Part shown: positions 36,901 to 49,216 of the stretch, in pieces
Layout: every line of letters begins with the position of its first letter
Position numbering within the stretch: position 1 is the stretch's first letter
Assembly: GCF_030272615.1 (NCBI RefSeq)
Contig: NC_081410.1
Span: forward strand, 502,660,442 to 502,724,441
Direction: 5' to 3'
From: Cryptomeria japonica
Lineage: Eukaryota; Streptophyta; Pinopsida; Cupressales; Cupressaceae
Length of the DNA stretch: 64,000 nt
Made by a program: the position numbers and the translations under genes
Notes under the pieces: generated by a model
What the model saw: the letters and a program-made list of their open reading frames with translations, nothing else
The model's database searches: none
What the model was told of the DNA's origin: nothing

Positions 36901-37665
36901 TCTTCTAACATAACAAACTTGTTTTTATCTCTTGTCATATGATGTGAACATCCACTATCTATAATCCAAGAATCATTAGGGTTTATGTGAGATATAAGGG
37001 CTTTTTCTTCATACCTTTCTTCATCTGATCCATCCTTGATAGCCACATAAACAACTTCCTCTGTATCAGTCTCATCTGACTTGTCATCGTTAGATTCCTC
37101 ATCAACTATTAAGCATGTCTTTCTATCTCTTCTTCTAAAGTCTCGGTGTCCTCTGTAATGGTTATCTTTTTGTCTGTCATCATGGTAATCTCTCTTTTTA
37201 GTAAAATCTTTGTCAGGACAGTTAGAAGCCATATGTCCATTCTTATCACAATTGAAACATTTCATAGGTAGTTTTCCTTTATACTTACCTTTGCCTCTTG
37301 GTAACCTTTTGGCCAATAGTGCTTCAAACTCTTCTTGCTTTCTTATTTCTTCATACAGTTTGTGTACCTCCTCCATGTTCTTCTGAAATATTTCACTTGC
37401 TCCACTATGATCTCTTTCAGAGTACTTATACTTTCTTTCCTTGTAATCCTTAGATTCATTCAGATGAAAAGAACTAAATGCAAATTCAACTTTATTTACC
37501 AATGACCCACTATTATCAAAATTACTTAACTCAAATGCATGTAGCTTACCAATAGTAGCATCCAAGGAAACTTGCATATTAGGTACAAACCTCAATTCAT
37601 TGATTGCAGATACTCGGATTGCATAGGTAGGTAGAAGGGTTCTTAACAACTTACTTGTTACATCC
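33933..37665 (-). pseudogene. Copia gag-pol, body B (gag C-terminus through RNase H)
   Basis: Continues 53102-53549 on the other side of L. The best-preserved pol in the window: reverse transcriptase and most of RNase H are open for 386 codons (34281-35441), with FVDDIIFGGND near 34875 and VYTDADWAGNIDDRKS near 34400. The gag C-terminus has the complete knuckle CFNCDKNGHMASNCP near 37240, followed by protease DSGCSHHMT near 36960. Integrase landmarks are HTDLCGP near 36410, SDRGGKF near 36215 (the usual E is K) and NGIAERRN near 36115. A few stops (for example near 36756, 36030, 35493 and 34281) and a 12-bp in-frame deletion near 36450 are visible; I see no frameshift. Confidence 0.92.
37661..37665. 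other. Target-site duplication CATCC, left copy (element L)
   Basis: CATCC precedes the TGTAG end of L and recurs at 53102-53106 after the CTACA end. Removing L and one copy restores the copia gag frame, as in bodies A and C. Confidence 0.95.
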
Positions 37666-39177
37666 TGTAGCTAGGAAATCGGAAATCATCAAAGCAAATA
37701 GTATTAGTAATCTAGCTCAATCATGAAAGCTAAAATGCAGTGACAAATCCTAATTACACTCAATAAAGACATGAAAACAAGACATCAATTCAAATGCAAA
37801 ACCATTGCAAACTTTAATGTCTCCTTCATGTGGCTCCATTGTCCTTCTTTCAACTTCAAATAGCTTTGTTTGTGGATCTCACCTACTAGTGCATAAGCAT
37901 GGTGTGAAAGCAAGTAGATAAGATGGTAGCGCAAGAATACTCGAAGCGTGATTGATTCGACCAGGGTTCAGGGATTCAAAAAAGTGATTTGTTGGGATTG
38001 AAGAAATTCATCTAATTTATAGACAAATTGGAGAGAAGACAAGATTACCATGAAGAGATTCAAATGGAAATTGCAAATCAAGAATGTCAATTATTACAAA
38101 TTATGACAAATTTGCACTTTCTATGCAAAATTGATTGATTGATAATTCATGACAAAATTATGACAACTTTTTATGTCAAAATTGATTGATTGTCAATTAT
38201 GACAAATTATGACAAATTGAAATGTCATTCCCATGAAATTAGGAGGAAAATAGGAGAGAATTGAAAAATAGAAATTAGGAAATTAGGAATTAGAAATTGA
38301 TGAAAAATTAGGAAATTAGGAATTAGGTAAATCAATTAATAATTTGTCATTTATTAATTAATTCACAAAAAGAGGAATAATTAGTTAGCCAATTAGATAA
38401 ACATTTAATTGTGACACGAAGACTTAGGATAAATAAATAATTTAACCTAGAGGGAGAAATGACAAACAAGGTTAAATGAACAAATCATGAAACCCTAGAA
38501 GATGAATTAGAAAAAGCAAGAATGACAATTAGGTCTTGACAAATGATAATTGATATCGATTTGATTTGATCATGATTTTGATTAACAAAAGACCAATGCT
38601 GACAAACGATTTGATTAATAAATGTGCCAATTGATGAGGAACAATGACTAATTGATCCAAATTGACACAATTGAGAAAGATGACGATTGATGACAAATTG
38701 ATCGCAAAAATGATAAAATTGACAAGAAGACAAGGATTGATGACAAAATAGATTGCAAAACAACAAGATTGAAAATGTCAATGATCGATGACAAATCAAT
38801 TACAAGACAACAAGATTGATGAAAAATTGATCAAAAGACAAGGATCGATGACAAATCGATCGCAAGATGACAAGATTGATAAAAGGACAAAACCCTAATT
38901 AGGATTGACGATGTCCAAAATGATGACAAATGAGCTTGCACATTGATGCGACGGGATAAGATTTACCAAAATCATGACAAATATTGCTATCGACAAGACC
39001 AAATTCGAAAGCGAGATAAATGAAGAATGTAGAAGAAGGACTCGATGCTCGCAAATGATAAAGACCAAGTGCGTGACATAGGAGAAATGTTAATGCGACG
39101 CAAAAACCCTAAAATAAGGCAATGCGCAAATGTTAAAGTATGATTCCGCAAGCATTGACCATTTTTAGATGTCTACA
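37666..39177 (-). repeat. L LTR-a, 3' LTR (1,512 bp)
   Basis: Direct repeat of 49217-50685 with TGTAG...CTACA ends. Its middle (about 38640-38890) is a degenerate array of short units near GATGACAAATTGATC. Apparent ORFs inside it come from this repeat and are not treated as genes. Confidence 0.93.
38640..38890. repeat. Degenerate short repeats inside L LTR-a
   Basis: About ten imperfect units around GATGACAAATTGATC or CAAGATTGA. The same stretch occurs in LTR-b at about 50165-50390. Confidence 0.7.
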
Positions 39178-39194
39178 TTTTGCCCCTCTTTGAG
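39178..39194 (-). promoter_or_regulatory. Polypurine tract beside L LTR-a
   Basis: On the minus strand CTCAAAGAGGGGCAAAA abuts the LTR start TGTAGAC. Same core as G's tract. Confidence 0.82.
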
Positions 39195-40047
39195 ACAATG
39201 CAATTTTAAGTGTTGCTTCAAAGAATGATAATGAAAATGCCCCAGACAATTGACAATGACATACGCATGCCCCCTCCAGGAATTGACCGGAAACATACAG
39301 AAAAGAGGCCAATTGATCGATAAAAATGATAGGATGGAACGGACCGACAATCGGAGATCGAATACATAAAGGAAAAGCAATTGATGAGGCAAAAGACCAT
39401 GACCAGCATAAGATGGAGAAAGTGCATGTCCATCTATGCACTGATAAAGATTTATAAATGAGACAAAGAGAGTGAAAATTGCTCATTTGCACTAGCCAAA
39501 GAGGAGGATTTGTTGCTCTGGAAAAAGACACTTGCAGAGAGATGGTGAACATTCCAATGGCAGATCACCTTGGGGAATGTGTATGCACCTACAGATGACC
39601 GAACGACGTGGGAGCAATGGTATTATCTTAAAAACCCATATTGTCAATTTTATGAATTTTGATCGCTTATGGGACTTTATAGGGCCCACAAGGAATGCAA
39701 AAACTGACTTTTGCGCCTGTGTGAGTGCATCCTGCGCTTGTGTAGGGTATCCTGCACTTGTGTAGGGTACACAGTCGCAAGTTATGCTACATAGGCACAG
39801 GACTTATCACACAGGCGCAGTTGTGCATTGGGAAGTCAATTTTGGTCAAAGATAGCATGTGAATGATTCGAAAAGGGAAGATAAGAATAGGATAGTTCAA
39901 AAGAGATGAAAAACACCCTAATTTGGACATGAAACAAGGAAATGCAGCCCGTAGGAGCAAACCCTAAAACTAACAAAATGTGCCCCAATTGTGATGTAGA
40001 GTTGACAATATACATTGATCACGCGGGAGAACCGACCTGACTGCTTC
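39195..40047. other. L region between polypurine tract and PMD gene
   Basis: No gene recognised. It holds ATGCCCC blocks (near 39238 and 39268) that also occur near G's polypurine tract. A cluster at 39705-39830 of GCGCCTGTGTGAG, CTTGTGTAGGGTA and CACAGGCGCAG-like words is partly complementary to the L leader. Sequence just before the PMD frame contains stops, so an upstream start or exon is not visible. Confidence 0.6.
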
Positions 40048-41802
40048 ATGTTACGACATAGACTCAGGAGCATGGATAGAGATACATTAGCAGGACTTGG
40101 AATATACTATATCACATTCATGCTCGAGATTAGGGCAAACATAGGACTGCTTACTGCATTGGCAGAGCGATGGCATTCGGAGACCTCCTCATTCCATCTG
40201 GCGACTGGAGAGGCAACTGTGACACTAGAGGATGCATGGCGTATCCTCCGCATTTTGATTCATGGAGAGATGGTAGAGTATGACCCAGTGATAGGGAGAG
40301 ACGCTTTGTGCAGATTATTTGAGTGCGATGTAGATGATCTGGACATCATAGAGAGGGAGATCGACTGGGAGACCATGGCATCAGTGTACGATCGATGATA
40401 TGTGGTGATAGCAGTGGTGATAGCATGCCTACTAGCAGGGGACAGACAAGGACATGGATTCCCTATTGGATGGGGAAGAAGGCTAGAGCGGATGGTGATA
40501 GAGGGGACGGTGTATGCATGGGGACCATGTGTACTGGCTATGCTGTATTTTTAGTTGCATCAGATAGCATATCAGGGAGTGCAAACTTTGAGCTATGGAG
40601 TCACATTGTTACAGGTATGGGCATTCGAGCACATAGCCATATGTTGACTAATTGCAAAGAGATAGATATTACCACATCAACCATATGTGTACTGCTATGG
40701 GGAAGCACTAAGACAGGGTCTGTTTGGATACATACTGTATTGGCAACATGAGCTAGACAGACTGAGAGAGTTCACATGGAGGCCATATCGTGATTGCCCT
40801 AGATGGTCAGATGATAGTGAGGAGCTACCATATTGTAGACAGGAGAGATACCTGATTGGGCGACTAGTGAATCACTAGAGAGTGATTGAGATGCACCTAC
40901 TAGAGAGAGTCAGACGACAGTTTGGAGAGAGACAGGATATACCTAGAGGGATGACACACTTTTCTCGATCTCATAGAGAGATGAGTCAGTGGGGGAGTAT
41001 GATTCAACCACACATAGCATATGCTGACTTCACACAGCTACAGCAAAGATAGTGGGATTGGAGATCAGATGTGGTGGACACCGGGATGATAGAGGAGTAT
41101 GAGTGATGGTTTGCATGACGATGACCAGTGCCATTGACAGATCCTGATATTCTGGTATCGAGGAGACAGGAGGACTTCCCACTCATAGGAGAGGAGGAGG
41201 GAGATGATGAGGATGAGGAGGATGAGGGGGATGACAAGGATAGAGATGATGAGGATGATGATTATGAGCCAGACTCAGCCGATCAGGAGTCATTGCAAGA
41301 TATACCCATAGAGCCGGAGGCAGCTAGGATAGAGGAGATGGAGATGTGCAGGGCTACCATAGTGAGTCAGCATGATCACATTGCAACTTTAGAGAGACAG
41401 AATGCCATCTTGAGGATAGAGCATGAGCAGTTCAGAGTAGAGATAGCCAGACTTACAGCGGCTCGAGATACAATGATAGCTCAAGCATAGCAAGAAGAAC
41501 AAAGAGTCACTGAGTATATTGGGTCGATTAGGGATGCCAGTGCATAGGAGATGGAACAAATGTTGGTAGAGACCAGAGAGGAGATACACCATTGGAGGAC
41601 ACTATATGAGAGTGCAGTTCCACCAGAGCAGAGAGCATCATCATATCGGGTACGATCGAGGATAGAGAGCAGGGCACGCTCTCGGAGGTCAGTGAGCAGC
41701 ATGGGGGTGAGTGGACCTATGAGACCACCATAGCCAGGACCAAGAGGGACATCATCCATGAGACATGGTAGGGATGAGGAGGACAAAGGGAGCACCCAGT
41801 GA
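40048..41802 (+). pseudogene. Plant mobile domain (PMD, MAIN-like) gene, copy A, antisense to L
   Basis: One plus-strand frame of about 584 codons to the TGA at 41800-41802, broken only by in-frame stops (for example 40396, near 40549, 40630, 40648, 40876, 41050, 41104 and 41488). The start at ATG 40048 is tentative because the frame is open slightly upstream. PMD landmarks are LLTALAERWHSETSSFHL, VTLEDAWRILRILIHGEMV, then YAWGPCVLAMLY, LLQVWAFEHIAI, REFTWRPYRD and RVRRQFGERQDIP. After the domain come an acidic tail (GEEEGDDEDEEDEGDDKD, about 41180-41260), a coiled coil and a basic stretch (RSRIESRARSRR). PMD proteins occur as host nuclear proteins and as transposon passengers. It is antisense to L, near its 3' LTR. 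At least two stops are shared with copy B. Confidence 0.85.
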
Positions 41803-42569
41803 TAGAGGCACATGCTCCTTATGACGGACAGATGTAGTGTGACATTATGTAGTCAGCCTACGGGCCATACTTAGGACAGACAGTCCAATTTTGTACTCCG
41901 ATATTATTTTGACATATGATATGATATGCATTGATATGATGGGATGCAATGTGTTATGACTTATGTTATTTTCCATGTATGGATGGCGTATGCACTGTTT
42001 ATTGTGGAATATGTATGGATACATTTTGATGTGTTTTTTATGCATTTATAATACGAAATGGATAAAATGCTTGATGTGAGGCTTGATGTAATGCAAATGT
42101 AATAACCAAATGGATGCAGGATGCAGCATATGTGTTTGGAGATCGAGCACTAGACCAGACTGATTATCCGAATGGATGGAAGAAATGTTAGTAAGAAGAA
42201 AATGAGATGGAGGATAGTTAGAGATGAAGAAAAACTTTCTTTTAGTAATGCACTTTGTAGGTGAGAACCTTTATTTTAATGTAGCAAAATGGATGCGTAG
42301 CATCATAGCATTGAAGGCTAGAGCTAAAATGCAACCCTTTTTGCAAAAGACAGACACATTGTAGACAAACAACAATCACAACAACAAAAAAGAAAGGGTC
42401 CATGAACCATCCCGATCACTCTAAATCACTCAGTGACATCATCGAGCAACATAGGAACATGATCAAAGATAAATCAATAAATGATAAGACTCACTAATTT
42501 CAACAAGTCAAACAAACATCTTGATCTTCATTGTCAAAAGTTGAAAGTGTTGATAGGACGATCATGTTG

Positions 42570-42650
42570 TCTAGTTTCAGGGAATGCGGTACCCTGTCTA
42601 AGACAGGACACAGTCTGGTTTCGAGTATACCACACCCTGTATAAGACCCA
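42570..42650 (-). repeat. Two hairpin units in L related to those in G
   Basis: Unit one (near 42570) has TTTCAGGGAATGCGGTACCC then TGTCTAAGAC, with CAGGG pairing CCCTG. Unit two (near 42613) keeps TCTGGTTTC and CCCTGTATAAGAC but has a weaker stem. G's corresponding stem is CAGGA with TCCTG. Confidence 0.65.
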
Positions 42651-42829
42651 TGATAATGGAGACAAGGACAAATGATTTTGAGGTTGATTGATATGACAAT
42701 TTTGATCAGTTTGAATGTTTGGTTTGATTGAAAAGTTCATCTATTAATGCATGATTTGCAGTAAAGCGTAGTGTTGGATTGCGCGTCATTGGAGGGATGC
42801 TCAGTGATTTGTCTTATGCACAAAAGGGA

Positions 42830-43255
42830 TATATTTTTGTTTTTTTCTTTTCAAGTTTTTACAATTTTTTGTTCATTTTTTCAGGATTTTATTTGACTTT
42901 TTAGGGATTTTTTTCAGGACATTATTTGATTTGTAGAGATTTTTTTAGGACACTATTCAATTTTTTTGAGATTTTCTTTCAGGACATTATTCAATTTTTA
43001 GAGATTTTTTCAGGATGTTATTCCTTTTTTTTGAGATTTTCTTTAGGACATTATTCAATTTTTAGAGATTTTTTTCAGGACATTATTTGATGTTTAGGGA
43101 TTTTTTATGATTTTTTTCAATTTTTTTGAATTATTTCAGGACATTTTTCAATTTTTTTGAGATTTTTTTAGGACATTTTTCAACTTTTTTGGATTTTTTC
43201 AAGACATTTTTCAATTTTTATGATTTTTTCAGGAAATTTTAAAAAATTTTATGGA
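42830..43255 (-). repeat. T-rich minisatellite in L
   Basis: About eleven imperfect units of 30-36 bp built from TTTTTCAGGACATTATTCAA and a GAGATTTTT part. It lies in the position where G has a simpler T-rich run. Confidence 0.8.
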
Positions 43256-44275
43256 TTTTTGCCCCCAATGTCTAGCAAGGAAAGGAATATGATAGGTGAA
43301 TAAGTAGGCTTGCTGAAATGTTGGTGGATAGATGGAAGACAAAGGCCTTTTATTATGGAGACAATACGGATGCAATTTTCAAGGGCTATTGCATGATGGG
43401 ACAAGAGACTGGATGTGACAATGTAAAGCAGTGACATGGCATAAGGGACATGTCAAGAGGTTTTTGAAACCATGTTTAAATTTTGCATCCTTATGTTAGA
43501 TCAAGATCAAGGAATGATAAAGAGAGTATGGATAGTGATAAGATATGGATAGGATAAGCAAGACCAAGAATGGATAAGGGACATGGACTGAAGGTTGGGA
43601 TAGGCTAAGGGATAGTGGCAGAGAGTTGCAATAAGATAGGGAATATGGATGAAAAGTTATAATAAGCAAATGGATAAAGACCAGAAGCTATGATGGACTA
43701 AAAGCTACAAACAAGATGCATGATGCTCATGAAGATCCTCAGCCTTGTCAAGATCAAAGGTGGAAAGGGAAACTGGACATGAGGGACAATAGGATATGAA
43801 GGAGTATGACATGGTATGATAGGATAATGAAGGGCAATAGGATATGAAGGAGTATGACATGGGTTCGATAGGATAATGGAACAATGAAGGACAAAAGGAT
43901 ATGATAGGATAAAACTTGTCCCCAAGTGTGGTGTACAAGAAGTTCATAAATTATGCATGATGCTTGTTTGCTAGGTTTTCATCACGGTACTTGCCCAAGG
44001 TGCCTGTTTGCCAGGTTTTCACTAGAGGATCAATTATTTTTGTTTTACTTTTTTTTTCTTTTTTTTTTTCACTTTTTTTTTTTTGTATTTTTTTTTTGTT
44101 TTTTGACTTTTTCAATAGAAGATGGACACATGATAGGGGATGGATGAAGGACTCAAGCGTCTGTTTATTTGGATAGTATCCTTGAAAAAAAAAATGGACC
44201 ATGACCTTTAAAAGTATGCTCAAAGACATTGGTAAGATAAGAACATGGAAAATAAGATGAAACTAAGGCAAGGAT

Positions 44276-44968
44276 TTATGTAAAGGATTGGATCAAAGGG
44301 ATCGAAGGATGAAAAATATGCATTGGATAATGGATAGGGTATTGGAAGAATTGGGCTTCAGTGGATGGAAATGAAGGCAAGATCAACATTGGCACACACC
44401 TTGAGGGGTGATGGACTGATGGAGGAAAAATGGATCTCAGATTGTGAGATTTGGATGGAGGAATAGCTTGGGATTTTGGGACATAAGGGCCGAAAATGGA
44501 TGAAGAAGGTGATGGAGGAACAAATTTGAGAGGGTTGGATGGAGGAATAGCAACTTTGGATACCAAGTTGGATATTTCTTTAGGCTTTTGTGCTTCAAGG
44601 AGCCGCTTAGGGATCCACATGGTTTTTGATTTTTCATGCTTTTGTGGTTCCTTGGAGTGCATTGCTTGCACAAGGGATTTAGGAACCCATATATATTTTG
44701 ACTTGGCTTTATTTTTCTCAGTGGGCCTTTGTGGCCTTTTGGATATTTCTTTTTCTTTATAGATCATGGTGTTCTTTGTTTTGACATGTCGATTATATTG
44801 GACATGTTGATCCTTGAATACATGTGGATTTTTAGACTTATGACTTTTATACTTGGCATCCAAATTGCTTGGAGGGGGAAAGGAATGCATGGATGGACAT
44901 GAATGAAATAGAGTTCTTTTGGATTGATGAAATTTACTCAAGGATGTATGCTTTTGCTGACCTTGCAT
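44276..44968 (-). pseudogene. L sense ORF: proline/lysine-rich unknown protein
   Basis: A 230-codon minus-strand frame, sense with respect to L. Basic and proline-rich, with two related motifs, KYIWVPKSLVQAM and KTMWIPKRLLEAQ, about 25 residues apart, and a tail rich in P, S, H and F. No family recognised. Possibly the C-terminal half of the same broken protein as 45277-47150, since both lie on the sense strand between leader and 3' region. Confidence 0.45.
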
Positions 44969-45276
44969 AGAGAATGAAGGAATATAAGGACCTAAGATGG
45001 ATGGAAAGTATGATGGGGAAGGGATATGTTTGGATTTTGATGGAGGGATACCAAAATCTTGAGAGTGAGTTGTGTAGACATGAGCCTTAAGATATTCTTT
45101 GATATGGAGGGGTTCTTTCTTATGAAGGACTACTCCTTTGCCTTTATGAATATCTTGACTTGTAGGATACTCTTTTCTTTGAGAAGAAGACGCGAGTCCA
45201 TTATGAGGTGGATATGATATGAGAGAAATAATGAGATCTTGAAGTGGATCGGATTACACCAAAGTGGAAGAACCCA
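44969..45276. other. Short gap between L sense ORFs
   Basis: About 300 bp, purine-rich on the plus strand, continuous in composition with the flanking sense ORFs. No separate feature visible; probably decayed coding DNA. Confidence 0.35.
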
Positions 45277-47150
45277 TTATGCATGTTGAGGGTTCATGAA
45301 CATCCTACACTGACACATTAGAATCATGAGAGGGATTAGGATCATGAGAGGGACTAGGATTGTGTAGTGGACATGGTTCAATGACAGGCTCTTCAAGAGA
45401 TGGAATGGGAGAAATAATGGGATCATCAAAAGAAATGGGATCTTGGAGTGTATATGGAGCATTAAGACAAGGAGATGGAGGAACAAAAGGATCTTGTGGA
45501 GGATTTAAAGGAATAATTTGATCTTGACAAGGAGGAAGATCATTGGAATCCTCTTTAAAGGTGCTTTGCTCTTGACTTTTAATGGGATCATCAGAAAGGA
45601 TGGAAGGGATATCTTGATCTTTCTTAGGAAGTGGAATGTCAATGGGATTTGAAAGGACATTTTTTTCATGAAATGGAAGGGGATCATTTGGGATTGGATG
45701 GACTGGGATATCTTGATCTTTCTCAGGGAATGGAGTGTCAATGGGACTTTGGATAGGATGGACAAGAATAGGGGAATCATCATGAGTTTCTGGGAAGATG
45801 AGATCCTAGTCAACAATTGGATGGGATGATAAGGTTTCGGGATCTTGATCTTGATCTATTTCAAGACACATTTCTTCATGCTCTAAATTATCCTCTTGAC
45901 ATGGGGTTGGACTTTGGATATGCATGGAGGATTCTGACAAGGAATCAATGTTTTGGGATGAAGGAAATGCACTTTGAACATTTGTGATGGATTCTGGCAA
46001 GGAATCAATGCTTGAACATGAGGAAGAGGGACTTCGAATGGGGTCCTCTAAAATAGGTAATGGCAATAAAGTGCATGGTGGCATTGGGTCTTGTATTTCT
46101 GATAAAAGACAAGGATGTGCATCATGAATTGGATTATCTTGGAAATCAATTATGGATAGCTCTTGGATAATTGTATCCTTGGGTGTATTGTTTGATGAGG
46201 ACAATATGGAAGGTTCTTGTGAAACTTCTAGAGGTGTAGGGATAGATGCCACTGGAGAGTCAATTTGTTTGTGGGGGGATGAGGCATTGCTAGACATAAT
46301 TGTATTATTTTGATCTTCCTCAAAGAACTCACTTGGTAGTTTCCTTAAGATCATTGCAATAAAGCCACCTTTCTTTCGAGGTTTTGACATAGTTGTATCT
46401 AGAATTTGAACTTGTTTTTGGTTTGATGTCATGTTTTGATATTGGACTTGGTTCAATTGTTCTGACATGTTTGAAACTTGGCTTGGTGCATGTTGCAAGT
46501 TTTGTTTTTGAATGTTTGGTTGTGGTTGTTGACATTGATATGTTGATTGAACTTGTTGATATTCCACCATTGGTTGAACTATTTGTGGACATTGTATAGT
46601 TGGTTGGACATATTGTTGAAATTGAACCATTGGTTCTATTGGTTGTATATGTTGAACAATTGGTTGAACCATTGGTTGTATTGGTTGAAAATCTGATTGA
46701 TAGTAAACACCTTCTTGTTCTTGTTGTGGAGGCACATAATGTTCAAATTGATGTTGTCTCTTTTCTTGAAATTGTTTCATCATCTCTATTTGGGAGAGGA
46801 GAGCTGGTATGTCTGATCATTCAAGAAGAGATCTTACATCAATTAGCTCAATCTTTGGATTTTGACCTAGAAATTTTTGAAACATTTTGGACATTTGTGA
46901 TCTATTCTTCTCAATGTTTTTCACTCTTTGTTCCAAAATCTCATTTTCTTGAGCTAGTTTCTCCTCTAGTTTTTGGTGTTTGGACATTTACATCATCATG
47001 ATAAGTTTGATCGATATTGCCTTGTTGTTGGGTTGGATATAATTGTGATTGCCTTGGATTAAAATTTGATTGCATTGTTGGTTGATACGTCAAACTTTGT
47101 TGCATCATTGGTGCTTGAAACCTTGTTTCAATAGACATGTCACTATGCAA
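45277..47150 (-). pseudogene. L sense ORF: glutamine-rich, gag-position remnant
   Basis: Several minus-strand segments in different frames (47150-46941, 46783-45806 and 45816-45277) appear to be one decayed protein. The N-terminal part is Q/P-rich with repeats of the type QPMVQPIVQHIQPIEPMVQ and many Q-Q runs. The later part is rich in S, P, D, E and I, with recurring SIDSLPES/NIDSLSESS and QDP elements. It occupies gag's position downstream of the leader, but I see no capsid or zinc motif, so calling it gag would be a guess. At least two frameshifts. Confidence 0.45.
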
Positions 47151-49192
47151 CGTTTTTGGGATTTTTGATTTTAAAAGGATGATGTATGATATGCAACTAA
47201 ATGCAACCTAAATAGATGAAAATGCAATCTATGGCAACAATGCAACCTATGTTTTTGTTGTTTTTCAAGATTTTGACAAACTTTTTGGAATGCAAATCTA
47301 AAAAAGAGACCCTTAGGAAATTGAAATGATGTCTAGACCTCAAAGGACAAAAGGACCAAGTGACAAAAGGACAAAATGACAATGTCTCCCCTATATGCTT
47401 GGATACTAAGCTAGGTTTGACCAAATGACAATGATGACAAAAAGACAAAAGTTTAATAAGGTCTAGACTTCTTAACAATAACTTAGGGTTTATCAAGGAT
47501 TTGAATTACTCAAGTATGACAAAACCTAGTTTTGACACTATATGCAAAGGGACAATTACTATGCAAATGACCCTAATATGATATGCTAATGACCTAAACT
47601 TAATGAAGAGACCTAGGGTATGCAAATGCAAATGTATGACAATGGTATTACTCTAATGCAAGAGGACACATGCAAAATGGATGACCCTTATTGATATGCA
47701 AAGGAGTATGACCTAGGTGAAACCTAATCTTGGTAATTGACAATGAATATGCAAAATGCAAACCTAAGATGAACCTAAACCTAAGTGACATGAGTGTTGA
47801 GACAAGATTTTCAACAATGTTTGACAACCATGTTTGAAGATGTTTTGAACTTTGTTGGATGAAATGTTCGTGTGTTTAACCTTGTTTTGAATCAATTTGT
47901 CTTGTTTTTGAAATGAGACACAACTCAACTTTTGACAAACAAAGAAGACAAGATATTTTAACCTAGACTCAAGACAATCATGCCCATTCACACATTTCTT
48001 ATGGTAGGCAAGGACATTAGGTACTTGAGAGGTAGACTCATTATGGGATTCAAGGAGAATACATAGATGCTTGACCCCACAAGCTCCCCTCCACGACACT
48101 CACTTCTCAGGGCAGCCAAGCATCTGTCCCCATGGAAATCTCCCCATGGAAAACTTAGTATCTCTTCCAAGTATCCGAACTTGTCCTTCTCAAGCAACTA
48201 GAAGGATTTTCGGCCTCTAAATACAAGGTGTTTAGTAAGGATTTCTGTTAAGTGTTACTCCTTGGTGTCATGCAAGTGTGATTGAGACATTAAGCCAACC
48301 AAGATACCAAACAAATGTAGTCGTGCAAGCATGATTTAGACCGTGAGGTCCTACTTAGATGTTGATATGAGAAAGAGTTCAAGGGTCATCACTTCCCAAG
48401 TAACTGCAATTCCCACGTAACCCTTCCTTCAAAGCTTTCGCTCATCAGGTATTTATTTATAGTGAGTTAGAATGCCAAGGTATTCTAGTCATACTCACTT
48501 TGGGTCGTTCCCTTCTCACGATTGTCACTTGCTTGCAAAAGAAAATGGTTGGGAAGGCAGGCCTTCTAAAGGTGACACACAATCAAAAACATGAGCATGG
48601 TATCGAAGATCTGGATTTCTGATCACCCTAAGAAGGATGAGAGCATACTCTCCTACTCCAATGTCAAACTCAACAATCAAAGCAAACATACATTCATTCC
48701 ATCCTATCTAGAAATCATACTAGGTGCCTAAATATTAATTGAAAACACAAAGTTTAGTTGTAGTCCAAGGCAACCTGCAAAACCCAAGTCAGAAGTTTGA
48801 TATGTTTAGTCTTTGACTATCGAACCTGCATAAAACGTGTTATTAGTTTCATTTGTTGTCTTTTTCATGCATAATGCCAAGGTGCTACACAAAGAATTAG
48901 TACCAAAAACCAAAAAGCATAAACAACACGCAAAACAAAATAATTTGCAAGTAAAAAACACTACCTTTTACCTCTATTTCTGGCCCTACATAGGTGCAGA
49001 ATGCTTGACACAGGTGTAGAATGCTTGACACAAGCACAAATTTTCCTTGAAATGGGTGCAGAATGCTTGACACAGGTGTAGATTGTCTCACACAGGTGCA
49101 AAAGTTCCCAGAAAACCCTGCATTACCCTGTTTCTTGGGTTTTTAACATTCAAATCAACTCAAAAGCACTCAAAAGCATGATTAGGGGGTTA
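47151..49192 (-). other. L leader
   Basis: About 2 kb between the primer site and the first sense ORF. No gene. Near 48980-49104 it holds repeats of TAGGTGCAGAATGCTTGACA and CACAGGTGTAGA-like words (plus-strand reading). The last copy, CTCACACAGGTGCAAAAG at 49087-49104, is nearly complementary to 39705-39727. Confidence 0.6.
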
Positions 49193-49211
49193 GTTCACAT
49201 CGGGTTCACCA
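49193..49211 (-). promoter_or_regulatory. Primer-binding site of L
   Basis: On the minus strand TGGTGAACCCGATGTGAAC starts five bases after the LTR end. The TGG start and position fit a tRNA primer site. The tRNA is not assigned. Confidence 0.65.
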
Positions 49212-49216
49212 CTTAA

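Larger units (their letters stand above)
41803..44275. other. L middle region: repeats, no gene
   Basis: About 2.5 kb without a convincing ORF. It contains hairpin units related to G's (42570-42650), a T-rich minisatellite (42830-43255), repeated GATATGAAGGAGTATGACATG segments (near 43793 and 43850), a GTTTGCCAGGTTTTCAC block (near 44005, with a partial copy near 43966) and a poly-T stretch (44037-44115). Confidence 0.6.

Noticed and set aside
38485-38799. 104-codon minus-strand ORF in L LTR-a, with a homologue at 49993-50289
   Set aside because: It lies inside the LTR short-repeat array; its persistence follows from repeat structure and LTR duplication. No domain is recognisable.
39133-39552. 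Minus-strand ORF crossing the L LTR/polypurine boundary
   Set aside because: It spans an LTR end and regulatory region, and its counterpart in interior B (50641-50877) is shorter. No coding signal.
41004-41237. Serine-rich minus-strand ORF opposite the acidic PMD tail (also 52519-52743)
   Set aside because: It is the complement of the GAT/GAG repeat encoding the acidic tail, so it is an antisense shadow.
43951-44229. Lysine-rich ORF
   Set aside because: Created by the poly-T tract at 44037-44115 read on the minus strand.
49193-49211. tRNA gene at or near primer-binding sites
   Set aside because: Only tRNA 3'-end complements are present; no cloverleaf is apparent around any primer site.
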